From NCBI GenBank assembly GCA_964624165.1, contig CAZUWG010000002.1:1-64000 (forward strand): 64,000 nucleotides of DNA, read 5' to 3'. Source of the DNA: OLB19 sp964624165. Its GTDB lineage: Bacteria > Patescibacteriota > Minisyncoccia > Phycocordibacterales > UBA918. This document shows, piece by piece, positions 9,205 to 16,640 of this stretch (its first letter is position 1; each line of letters opens with the position of its first letter). The translations under genes were made by a program, and so were the position numbers. Below the pieces are notes generated by a model. The model was not told the origin of the DNA. It searched no databases and saw only the letters and a program-made list of their open reading frames with translations.

Positions 9205-9504
9205 ATGATTACTCTCTATTATCGACCGACCTGCGCCTTTTGTCGCCGTGTAATGGCAGTCATAGATCGCCTGAAGCTTGAGGTAGAAATGAAAGACATT
9301 TCTGAGACAGTAGCTCTAGAAGAGTTACTGCAAGCAGGCGGTCAGCAGCAAGTGCCATATCTTATTGATACAGATCATGACGTTGCTCTGTATGAATCAG
9401 ATGATATTGTCGACTTTCTCCAAAAAACATACGGCGCAGCTACTGCTTCTTCACGCCCAAGAGTCCATGTGAGCGGAGCGACGTGTGTATCATGCGAAGG
9501 TTAA
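9205..9504 (+). CDS. Glutaredoxin-like thiol-disulfide protein with extra CxxC tail
   Basis: A 99-residue protein with a thioredoxin fold of the glutaredoxin/GST N-terminal type. The redox motif is CAFC (residues 10-13, after YYRPT), and QQVPYLID provides the cis-proline that positions substrate in the fold. The catalytic domain ends near residue 77. A Ser/Arg-rich linker and a second cysteine pair CVSC follow at the very C-terminus, which ordinary glutaredoxins lack. That tail could be a resolving pair or a metal site. It lies 20 nt upstream of the HPF-like gene and is likely cotranscribed with it. Confidence 0.8.
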   Translation: MITLYYRPTCAFCRRVMAVIDRLKLEVEMKDISETVALEELLQAGGQQQVPYLIDTDHDVALYESDDIVDFLQKTYGAATASSRPRVHVSGATCVSCEG

Positions 9505-9524
9505 CCATTTAAGTGAAACGTGCT

Positions 9525-9884
9525 ATGAAAATGATGAATTACAAGACCAACAATTTAGATGTCGACGAATTTTTACGAGCACTGTGTGAAAAGAAGTTAG
9601 AAACACTGCAAAAATTTTTCCAGGAACACCAAGAAGTAAGTGCTGACATCGAATTTCAACTTGAAGGGGCTAGTAACTCAGGAAAGCAATACAAGATAGA
9701 GGTCAATCTCACGATTGACGGACAGTTATATCGGGCTGAAGCTACTGAAGAAAGTTTTGAACAAGCAATCGATGAAGTACGTAATGAGCTTGATAAAGAG
9801 TTGCGTCGGGATAAAAGAAAGCGCACGAGTCTTATGAAAAGAGGGGGAAGGGCATTGAAAAATCTTTTACGTTTTGGCAAATAG
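9525..9884 (+). CDS. hpf: Ribosome hibernation promoting factor (HPF/RaiA), short form
   Basis: A small basic protein of about 119 residues with the HPF/RaiA pattern: a short N-terminal strand, a helix (DEFLRALCEKKLETLQKFF), strands covering EIEFQLEG and YKIEVNLTIDG, then a helix ending EVRNELDKELRRDKRKR. The family binds the decoding centre of idle ribosomes. It lacks the C-terminal dimerisation domain of long HPF. The open frame begins with a GTG at 9513; ATGs at 9525, 9531 and 9534 are more plausible, and 9525 is used here. It is followed by a bidirectional hairpin shared with fmt. Confidence 0.8.
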   Translation: MKMMNYKTNNLDVDEFLRALCEKKLETLQKFFQEHQEVSADIEFQLEGASNSGKQYKIEVNLTIDGQLYRAEATEESFEQAIDEVRNELDKELRRDKRKRTSLMKRGGRALKNLLRFGK

Positions 9885-9892
9885 TAGTCAAA

Positions 9893-9923
9893 GTAAAACA
9901 CCACGCAAAGCGTGGTGTTTTAC
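9893..9923. terminator. Bidirectional terminator between hpf and fmt
   Basis: A perfect 14-bp inverted repeat (9893-9906 and 9910-9923) with an AAA loop and A/T-rich ends, between convergent genes. The fmt stop codon lies within it. Confidence 0.85.
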
Positions 9924-10774
9924 GTAAAGTACTGTGAAAAGCTGGTGGGTTTTTTCCCTTCAGGAGTGATGGAGTCAATCACGAGTTTGCCACTTTCTAG
10001 ATGAGCTTCGTTGATCTTAAAACGTTTTCCATTGTGAAAGAAAAAAGTTCCAGGCCAGCCGCTTAAGCCCCGTATGAGTAGGAGCGCCTGTTCGGCCTCA
10101 TCGCCTTTTGGTAAATTATAAGGATCAATTGAAAGTGCCCCCATATCTTTGGTAAGTTTTTTTGTATAGGTTGCTTCATCATGGTTTTGTGGACAGGGTG
10201 TAATTTCGCCCATAATCCAAGCAGGGATAGTCTTTGCTAGCAAAGTGCCGCCCTTGGTAGCCAGTGTCTTGTCAAGCATTAGGCCGTCGATTGGCCAGTG
10301 TGAAGGATTAATAGGATACACCTCTTGCGCTAAGAGCGGTCCGTGATCCATCTTTTCATCAAGGAGCATCACTGACACACCAATGCCATCGCGATCATTT
10401 TTAAGGATGGGTGTGCGAATCGGGCTCGGGCCGCGATAATGTGGAAGTAGTGAAGGATGCAGGTTGATTGTCTGGTGCGCCGGAAGAGCAATAAACTCAG
10501 CAGGTAAAATCTTGTTAAATGCCACAACGACAAAAAGTTCTGCGCCAGTGATCGCTTCCAGAAAAGTTGGTTCGGTGAGGGACGTTGGTTGTAATACTGG
10601 AATACCTTCAGCAGCAGCGAATAGTTTTGTTGGTGGTGGCGTGAGCACACGTCCGCGCCCACTTTTTCTATCTTCGCTCGTAACGACCGCTCGCGGGCGG
10701 AGATTGTGTTGTAATAACGTTTCCAATACCGGAACCCCGAGCGGTTCGCCGCCAAAATAAATAAAATCAATCAT
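9920..10774 (-). CDS. fmt: Methionyl-tRNA formyltransferase
   Basis: Formylates Met on initiator tRNA using 10-formyltetrahydrofolate, marking it for initiation. The N-terminal Rossmann-like catalytic domain carries FFGGEPLGVPVLE-like sequence and the signature INLHPSLLPHYRGPSPI, including the catalytic Asn/His region. The C-terminal OB-like domain is present but short; 284 residues against about 310 for E. coli. It lies 3 nt downstream of def, forming the classical def-fmt pair in which the formyl group is added and later removed. Confidence 0.93.
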   Translation of the reverse strand: MIDFIYFGGEPLGVPVLETLLQHNLRPRAVVTSEDRKSGRGRVLTPPPTKLFAAAEGIPVLQPTSLTEPTFLEAITGAELFVVVAFNKILPAEFIALPAHQTINLHPSLLPHYRGPSPIRTPILKNDRDGIGVSVMLLDEKMDHGPLLAQEVYPINPSHWPIDGLMLDKTLATKGGTLLAKTIPAWIMGEITPCPQNHDEATYTKKLTKDMGALSIDPYNLPKGDEAEQALLLIRGLSGWPGTFFFHNGKRFKINEAHLESGKLVIDSITPEGKKPTSFSQYFT

Positions 10775-10777
10775 GTG

Positions 10778-11281
10778 TTAGTTAGCTTCATCTTTATGCC
10801 AGACTTTTTCTGCTCGGTCGGTAAACAAAATGCCGTCAAGATGGTCGACTTCATGTTGTAGGATTTGAGCTAGGAGCTGTTCTGCTTCTATGACGTACTC
10901 TTGGCCGTGCTCATCGAGGGCTCGCATGGTAGCTTTTTTGTGGCGACGAACTAGACCGTAGTATTCAGGGATAGAGAGACAGCCTTCACCGACCAGGCTA
11001 GTTTTTTTTGAAACTTTTACTATGGTTGGATTGATTGCCACAAATGACTCAAGTGAATCGCGATCAGTGCTCTGATCTTCTACCAAAAAGATGCGCTTAC
11101 TGATGCCTATTTGTGGTGCAGCGATAGCGACTGCTACAAAGCCATCTACTGAGTAGGTTTTTAGTGCGGCTTTCATATCCTTTATGATTTTTGTTACCGT
11201 CCCAGTTTTGAACTCTTCGTCCGTCACTGCGTCTGCAATGCGATGGAGGGCTGGGTGGTTTTCGGGTACTAATTTGGCCAT
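10778..11281 (-). CDS. def: Peptide deformylase
   Basis: Removes the N-formyl group from nascent proteins. All three family motifs are present: AIAAPQIG (motif 1), EGCLSIP (motif 2, with the metal-binding Cys) and QHEVDHLDG (motif 3, with two metal-binding His and the catalytic Glu). The 167-residue length is normal. First gene of a two-gene minus-strand operon with fmt. Confidence 0.95.
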   Translation of the reverse strand: MAKLVPENHPALHRIADAVTDEEFKTGTVTKIIKDMKAALKTYSVDGFVAVAIAAPQIGISKRIFLVEDQSTDRDSLESFVAINPTIVKVSKKTSLVGEGCLSIPEYYGLVRRHKKATMRALDEHGQEYVIEAEQLLAQILQHEVDHLDGILFTDRAEKVWHKDEAN

Positions 11282-11321
11282 ATGATACTGCTACTATAGC
11301 GCAACAGAGCTAAAAAATAAA

Positions 11322-13205
11322 CTATACCAAACGTTCTGGATTGATCTCGACCCGCACATATGGCGGTAGAGTGCGTAGGAGAGCAAGGAGCTGCGTGTCT
11401 GGCCAGGCGGAGCGTTCGACGCGTAATAAACCACAACGGACGGTGCGGTCTTTTGTGCTTTGAGGGTTTGAATAAAAACGCATTTCATAGGAAGAAAGTA
11501 TGCCTTTTAGCATGATTTCAATCTCCTGAACTTTTTCTTTTTTACCAACAAACATAACATGTACAAATATTACAAACGGTGGGTAGTGAAGCTTTTCTCG
11601 TAAGGCAATTTCTTCGCTGTAAAATTTTTCTACCTGTCCACTTTTCGTAAATTGGACTAAGCTTTCATCAGCTTCATGTTTGGTTTGTAAGTAGAGCATG
11701 TCAGTGGTCTTGTCGCGCAACGTCAGAAGTAACGCCAGCGCGTCCTCTTCAGAGCGCCAGCTTGGGTGGGCACGTATCGCCTCAAGAGACGTAACTATGG
11801 TACTGTCGACTGGTTCTGTTAAAGAGGGAAGTGTCATGGCGGTGCCAAGGAGTAGCGCTTGTTTGGCTTCTCTAAATTCCGCCATGAGCTGTAAGCGTTT
11901 ACGTGGTGTGGTGGCGGTGGTGTGATCAAAGACTATGAGTGGAGTATCAGGAAAAGCATTCGCGAGCTGCTCTTTTATACGCTGTACCCCCACACCAAGC
12001 TCTTGTAGTTTCCATGAGCCACATTCAGTACAAACATCAAGGGCACGAATACGAGTACCTGTGACCGATACAAACCATCTTTGTTCCTCACCATTTTTCT
12101 CTGTTCTAAAAAGGCTATAAGGCGCTCCGGAATGAGGGCAACAAAAAATATGCCCGCAATCGCTGCATACGATAAGCGGCGCCAAACCACGCCTGGCGGC
12201 ATAGATAAAGACGTGCTGCTTTTCCTTAAGAGCGTCCTTGATGGTGGAGATAGTTTTGTCGTAGAGAGGGAGAAAAGGCTTACGAGCTTTTTTGGGTGCG
12301 ATGATGAGCTTCACGGAGCTGCTAAAAGCCAGTCGCTGCGCCGGCTCGTCTGTAGGCTCAATAAAGCCTTCTCTGCGGAGCCATTCGTCTTCTGTGTGAG
12401 GTAAGATGTCTGCGATGGTGAGCGAAATACGTTCGACCAAGGCGCGCGCCTGGGCGGCATCTTTGAAGTTGAGGTATGGTCGTTGTTTTTGCAAGTAATG
12501 TGAAGAGCGACTATGTTCGACAATAATCTGTAGCACATCCGCTCGTGCAACCGTCAGATGAGAAGGAGTGACCACGATTAATTTTGTGTGTGAGTAATCA
12601 TCAAGCGAAGCGTACGCTGCAGCAAGCTGGCGCTTGGTTGAGCGGTGTGTTAAAAGCAGGGTCCGTTTCTCGATGCCATGTTTTAAGGCTTCAAAAAGAA
12701 ATTCCGCATCAGCGTGCGTTGGCGCCATAACCAATACCGATCCTCGGCGAGCGAAAGTTTCTCGAATCGTTAGCTTGTGAGATTGTAGTCTCGTTGTAAA
12801 GGTGTCTTGTAATAAAGTCGCTCGGTAGGCGCTGTCTTCGTGAGGAATAGTGGTGCTGGATTGAGTATGCACGCCGGACAATATCTCAGCCGGGAGGAGG
12901 GCGGTATAGAGTGCACCCAATGGGTAAGGGTTACGTTTAGTAAGGGTTCTAGCTAGCTCGATGGTAGTGGGAGAAATACTTTGGGTGGCTTCTTGTGGTG
13001 GAAGTCGGCGCAGTCCAAACGAGGCTGCTTTGAGAGTCAGTTTTGAGAGAGGGACTTCATTTTGATCTACCACTAAAGCGCGCACGCTTTTCTTGCGAAG
13101 TGGAAGCGTGACTACTGATCCAAGTGCGAGACGCTGACTTGTGTAGTAGGAGAGAGGTTCGACGGGGGCGTTTTTTACTAAGGGAATTACTTCAGTGACA
13201 AACAT
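11322..13205 (-). CDS. priA: PriA-like primosomal protein lacking helicase motifs
   Basis: Recognised as PriA by the N-terminal 3'-DNA-binding domain (VIPLVKNAPVEPLSYY, GSVVTLPLRKKSVRALVV) and the overall order of the helicase, zinc and C-terminal domains. The catalytic motifs have decayed. Where PriA has GVTGSGKTE there is DTFTTRLQSHK (about residues 133-143). The DEEH box is replaced by VEHSRSSHY (about 229-237). GTQM has become GTAM and the GRAGR arginine-finger motif is absent. The zinc region keeps CSDC and CTEC but lost other pairs. Probably an ATPase-dead restart or fork-binding protein. The second of two adjacent ATGs (13205) is chosen because TGT-TAGAAT ends exactly 6 nt before it. 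Confidence 0.8.
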   Translation of the reverse strand: MFVTEVIPLVKNAPVEPLSYYTSQRLALGSVVTLPLRKKSVRALVVDQNEVPLSKLTLKAASFGLRRLPPQEATQSISPTTIELARTLTKRNPYPLGALYTALLPAEILSGVHTQSSTTIPHEDSAYRATLLQDTFTTRLQSHKLTIRETFARRGSVLVMAPTHADAEFLFEALKHGIEKRTLLLTHRSTKRQLAAAYASLDDYSHTKLIVVTPSHLTVARADVLQIIVEHSRSSHYLQKQRPYLNFKDAAQARALVERISLTIADILPHTEDEWLRREGFIEPTDEPAQRLAFSSSVKLIIAPKKARKPFLPLYDKTISTIKDALKEKQHVFIYAARRGLAPLIVCSDCGHIFCCPHSGAPYSLFRTEKNGEEQRWFVSVTGTRIRALDVCTECGSWKLQELGVGVQRIKEQLANAFPDTPLIVFDHTTATTPRKRLQLMAEFREAKQALLLGTAMTLPSLTEPVDSTIVTSLEAIRAHPSWRSEEDALALLLTLRDKTTDMLYLQTKHEADESLVQFTKSGQVEKFYSEEIALREKLHYPPFVIFVHVMFVGKKEKVQEIEIMLKGILSSYEMRFYSNPQSTKDRTVRCGLLRVERSAWPDTQLLALLRTLPPYVRVEINPERLV

Positions 13206-13242
13206 CATCGTATTCTAACAAAGTTTGTAGAAAGCGAAAAAC

Positions 13243-13272
13243 TTGCATAGATATAGCATATATGCTATATCT
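13243..13272 (+). promoter_or_regulatory. Promoter with a 24-bp palindrome as spacer
   Basis: TTGCAT (13243-13248), a 17-nt spacer, then TATATC (13266-13271) preceded by TGC. A perfect 24-bp palindrome (13249-13272, half-site AGATATAGCATA) fills the spacer and covers the -10. This is the layout expected of a repressor operator. Transcription would start near 13278-13281, exactly where the nested stem structure begins. Confidence 0.5.
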
Positions 13273-13278
13273 AAGGTA

Positions 13279-13525
13279 GAGTCCAATACATAGTGCGGCC
13301 TGATAATTTCATCACCAGATACAGTCGATATCTGGAACCGCAATACACCTATGTATGTTTAAAGCAATTGGACAAGTTATTTTATTATTTGCGCTACTAC
13401 ATGTGTTCCAAAACGCCTTCATCGCTTTTGAAAACGCAGTTGTCGCAACCTTTGAAGCGGTGGAGCGAAACGTCAATCGCACACCATAGCCGCCGAAAGC
13501 TGTATCATCTGGTACGGCTTTCTTG
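13279..13525 (+). ncRNA. Candidate structured RNA in a gene-free stretch
   Basis: The stretch 13206-13553 has no convincing gene; an open frame runs through it but its composition is not protein-like. Directly after a promoter, 13281-13298 can pair as one continuous strand with three segments: GTCCAAT with 13367-13373, ACATAG with 13349-13354, and TGCGG with 13338-13342. A 7-bp hairpin (13315-13321 with 13329-13335) sits inside. Further stems include 13495-13504 with 13513-13522 (10 bp, one G-T), which could act as the 3' end. It does not show the conserved motifs of RNase P RNA, tmRNA or SRP RNA that I know. Boundaries are estimates. Confidence 0.45.
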
Positions 13526-13553
13526 TGTTGTAAAGCATGCTACACTATCAGTA

Positions 13554-14585
13554 ATGACACAGCAAAAAATCTTAGAGTATGGCTTCTTCTTTGGATTGTT
13601 AGCCGGGGTAGTGTATTTAGTAGGATCTATGTTGCTGCCGTTTGTGACATCACTTTCGCTGGCGCTGATTATTGCGACTATCTTTTTCCCGGTACATCGT
13701 CGGGTTGTAGCGCGAATGCCAAAAGAAAATGAGACCATCGGAGCGCTTATGTCCACATTGATTATTCTTTTGGTAGCAATTTTGCCATTGATATTACTTA
13801 GTGTCGCACTGTTTAATGAAGCACTTAGTGTGTACCAAGATTTACAGCGTGATTCATCATCGATCGCACAGCGGATTGCGGATGGTGAAGCACTTTTGCA
13901 GCAATACGTACCGACTCTTGAGCTCAATCTTGATACTTATCTACGACAAGGATTTGGTTGGGTGACAGCGCATGTCGGCAGTCTCTTTGCAGGTACCGCT
14001 TCAGCATTTTTTACTCTTTTTATTACGCTCGTGAGCGTCTTCTATTTCTTGCGAGATGGAGAAAAATTGCGGCGTTATTTGATCAAAGTAATGCCCTTGA
14101 AAGAAAAAGACGAACTTTTCATTTTTGCTCGTTTAGCACAGGCTATCCGTTCTGTGACTAATGGCATCGTATTGGTCGCGCTTATTCAAGGAGGGCTTAC
14201 TGGCTTTGGACTCTGGCTCTTTGGGTTTGATAACACCTTTATTTGGGGAGTTGTAGCCGCTTTTGGCGCCTTAATTCCAAGCGTTGGTACTGCGCTAGTC
14301 TTTGTGCCGGCGGTGGCGTATCTTTTCTTCACTGGTGACACTGCACTAGCTTTTGGACTCGCTGCTTGGGGGACGATAGCGGTAGGGGCAATCGATAATG
14401 TGCTTGGTCCTTACCTGATGGGGCGCGGTAACGCGATTCATCCGTTTCTGATCCTACTTTCTGTCTTGGGAGGAATTAGCGTCTTTGGGTTTATTGGTTT
14501 CTTGGTTGGGCCGATTGTAGTCAGTCTCATGTTTGTATTGCTTGAGCTTTACTCTCAACATCTTGACGTGTCGGAAGGGGAGTAA
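13554..14585 (+). CDS. AI-2E (PerM) family membrane transporter
   Basis: A 343-residue polytopic membrane protein. Pairs of hydrophobic helices occur at the N-terminus, a soluble helical segment lies between about residues 65 and 145, and the C-terminal half has the family pattern, including FGALIPSVGTALVFVPAV and LGPYLMGRGNAIHPFLILLSVLGG. The family includes PerM/YdgG-type exporters and sodium/proton antiporters; the substrate here is unknown. The open frame extends to 13293, but ATG 13554 is chosen because it gives the usual N-terminus and has TGC-TACACT ending 7 nt upstream. Confidence 0.85.
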   Translation: MTQQKILEYGFFFGLLAGVVYLVGSMLLPFVTSLSLALIIATIFFPVHRRVVARMPKENETIGALMSTLIILLVAILPLILLSVALFNEALSVYQDLQRDSSSIAQRIADGEALLQQYVPTLELNLDTYLRQGFGWVTAHVGSLFAGTASAFFTLFITLVSVFYFLRDGEKLRRYLIKVMPLKEKDELFIFARLAQAIRSVTNGIVLVALIQGGLTGFGLWLFGFDNTFIWGVVAAFGALIPSVGTALVFVPAVAYLFFTGDTALAFGLAAWGTIAVGAIDNVLGPYLMGRGNAIHPFLILLSVLGGISVFGFIGFLVGPIVVSLMFVLLELYSQHLDVSEGE

Positions 14586-14603
14586 GTAGTTTATACTGAA
14601 AGT

Positions 14604-15026
14604 ATGCATGTTGATAAAGGTTTGATTGAAAGTATCTTAAAAGCCAACAATGTATCGATGGAATCCGATGATGATGAAATAAAGTCATTACTTTTTAGCG
14701 CTCGCTGGCATGAAGATGATGTAGATACTGCACTATTTGTATTACGAAATGACAAAGTGCAAAACAAACAACGAATTGATGCGGTGTATGACGAAGACTT
14801 TCGTCTACAAGACAGGATGCGCCCGGAGACTATTTCTGCACTGCTTGGCATTGATGTGAGCGATTATGATTTAGATCGTAAAGAATTCGGACGAGGTGAA
14901 AACGTAGGCACTATGGGCTTGATGGGTATGGTGTTTGTGATGAGCGCAGCGATTATTTTTTCGGGGTTGGTGTTGCTGTTATTTATGTTTGTCTTCAAGA
15001 TTGGCATTTTTAGTTCAGCCTTGTAA
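14604..15026 (+). CDS. Single-pass membrane protein of unknown function
   Basis: A 140-residue protein that I do not recognise. The first 100 residues are charged and likely cytoplasmic (helical, many Asp and Glu), followed by one or two C-terminal hydrophobic segments (about 103-137, MGLMGMVFVMSAAIIFSGLV). TATACT ends 6 nt before the ATG, so it is probably a leaderless transcript. The next gene starts 9 nt after its stop, which suggests cotranscription with the CapA-like phosphoesterase. Confidence 0.65.
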   Translation: MHVDKGLIESILKANNVSMESDDDEIKSLLFSARWHEDDVDTALFVLRNDKVQNKQRIDAVYDEDFRLQDRMRPETISALLGIDVSDYDLDRKEFGRGENVGTMGLMGMVFVMSAAIIFSGLVLLLFMFVFKIGIFSSAL

Positions 15027-15035
15027 TATAAAGTG

Positions 15036-16043
15036 ATGATTTCAGGCCTGCGTACATGCCTCATGGCGGTGACGATGGTGTGTTCAAGCGCCTTTTTGGC
15101 GTTTACTGTTACGAATTATGAAACACTCAAAAGTAAGTGGCAAGGGCCTGTCGAGGCTAAGACGATCATTTTTGCAGGTGATGTGTTTTTAGGTCGACAG
15201 ACTGAGGAGAGGATTTTGCAGTATGGGGAATCATTTCCGTTTTTAGATATTGAAGCGGTCATCAAAAATTCCACATTTGCCGTCATGAATTTTGAAAGTG
15301 CGATTGCCGTCCCCCACAAAAAGACTCCCTACTATACGTTTCAATTTTCAACAAGTGAAAAAATTTTACCCTCACTGGCAGACGTAGGTTTTACTCATTT
15401 TGGACTTGCCAATAACCATGCCTATGACTATGGAAGCGAAGGGTATGAGAAGGCTCGGGAGGTGCTTGCTGATGCAGGTGTGGTATTTGGAGCTCCGCAT
15501 GAACTCTCCACAACGTCGGTAGCAATTATCGAAGCAAATGGCGTTTCACTTGGACTCATTGGGATCTATGCGGTCGCGCGTATACCGTCAGAAGAGCAAA
15601 TAGAAACCTTGCTCACTTCCGTCGCCACTTCGACTGATATGCAAGTGATTTTTGTGCATTGGGGAGACGAGTACGAATTAATTCATTCGGCTACTCAGGA
15701 GCGTCTCGCTCGGCTGTTTATAAAACATGGCGCCGATCTGATTGTGGGACATCATCCTCATGTTGTACAAGACATCGCTCTCTATGACGGTGTTCCTGTG
15801 GTTTACTCACTTGGAAATCTTGTATTTGACCAGTACTTTTCAAAGGAGGTGCAAGAAGGTCTGCTGGTGCGGCTGCAGCCAGGGAGGGCTGTGTTGGAGC
15901 TTGTGCCGGTGACCACGCTCGGACAACCAATGCAGCCAAGAGAAATGACAGAGACTGAGCGAGCTCGTTTTTTAGAGCAGCTGGCAGCTCGCAGTCAGGA
16001 AGCATTAAGAGAAGGGATATTAGCAGGGAAAATTACGTGGTAG
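15036..16043 (+). CDS. CapA-family metallophosphoesterase-like protein
   Basis: A 335-residue secreted or membrane-anchored protein of the poly-gamma-glutamate synthesis CapA family (calcineurin-like fold). After an N-terminal hydrophobic signal/anchor come the family motifs: FAGDVFLGR (metal-binding Asp), NFESAI, LANNHAYDYG, VHWGDEYE and GHHPHVVQ (paired His). These ligands are intact, so a hydrolase activity is possible. No capB or capC homologue is nearby, so polyglutamate synthesis is not implied. A GTG sits one codon upstream (15033). Second gene after the 14604 membrane protein. Confidence 0.85.
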   Translation: MISGLRTCLMAVTMVCSSAFLAFTVTNYETLKSKWQGPVEAKTIIFAGDVFLGRQTEERILQYGESFPFLDIEAVIKNSTFAVMNFESAIAVPHKKTPYYTFQFSTSEKILPSLADVGFTHFGLANNHAYDYGSEGYEKAREVLADAGVVFGAPHELSTTSVAIIEANGVSLGLIGIYAVARIPSEEQIETLLTSVATSTDMQVIFVHWGDEYELIHSATQERLARLFIKHGADLIVGHHPHVVQDIALYDGVPVVYSLGNLVFDQYFSKEVQEGLLVRLQPGRAVLELVPVTTLGQPMQPREMTETERARFLEQLAARSQEALREGILAGKITW

Positions 16044-16096
16044 CTTGCTATTTCGACATTAATATTTTAGTATGTCCATACTAATTTACGTATACT

Positions 16097-16630
16097 ATGA
16101 AATTTAATCGTTTTGAAATTATTGGAGGAGCCGTCAGTATTGCTTGTATGGTACTGGCTCTTTGGTTGATTCGCGTCGAGACTACTAACACGCTTCTTTC
16201 TCAGAATGCTCTTGATTCACAAACTGCAGCTGTGTATGTGACTGGTGATGATCAGGCGGCACTTAGGGAAGCTTTTGACTCGGCTTCTAGTAGTGACGGC
16301 AGTCTTTCTCGGATGATTGTAAACGACGTCACAGTTGGCGAAGGGGAAGAGGTAAGTGATGGCGATGTGATTACTGTCCATTACAAAGGCATGCTGCAAA
16401 ACGGACAAGAGTTTGATGACTCATACAATCGTGGAGAACCGATTACTTTTGAAGTTGGTGCCGGGCGAGTGATTGAAGGATGGGAAATGGGAGTGATTGG
16501 TATGAAGGTTGGTGGAGAGCGTATTCTCGTTATTCCATCTAGACTCGCATACGGTGCAGATGGGTACGGTCCGATCCCGGGTAACGCAACCCTTGTCTTC
16601 ACTATTGAATTACTTTCAATTGCACAGTAG
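16097..16630 (+). CDS. FKBP-type peptidyl-prolyl isomerase, membrane anchored
   Basis: A 177-residue protein with an N-terminal hydrophobic anchor (about residues 9-27) and a C-terminal FKBP domain (about 85-176). The domain shows VTVHYKGML, GQEFDDSYNRGEPITFEVG, VIEGWEMGVIGMKVGGER and the terminal strand ATLVFTIELL, all typical of active FKBPs. It likely assists folding of exported proteins, such as the large secreted proteins encoded here. A CATACT/TATACT cluster lies directly upstream; which hexamer is used is unclear. Confidence 0.88.
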   Translation: MKFNRFEIIGGAVSIACMVLALWLIRVETTNTLLSQNALDSQTAAVYVTGDDQAALREAFDSASSSDGSLSRMIVNDVTVGEGEEVSDGDVITVHYKGMLQNGQEFDDSYNRGEPITFEVGAGRVIEGWEMGVIGMKVGGERILVIPSRLAYGADGYGPIPGNATLVFTIELLSIAQ

Positions 16631-16640
16631 TAGCCTAGTA

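Noticed and set aside
13293..13553. Upstream in-frame extension of the PerM-like gene (87 codons)
   Set aside because: The translated sequence has unusual composition, overlaps the stem structure, and ATG 13554 has a -10 at the expected distance.
14591..14851. Long open frames on the strand opposite real genes (for example here and inside RND, rpoA and dnaK)
   Set aside because: They are shadows of coding sequence on the other strand, with Ser/Arg/Leu-biased composition and no start signals.
15036..16043. Poly-gamma-glutamate capsule locus
   Set aside because: CapA-like family member only; capB and capC are absent and the family is functionally broad.
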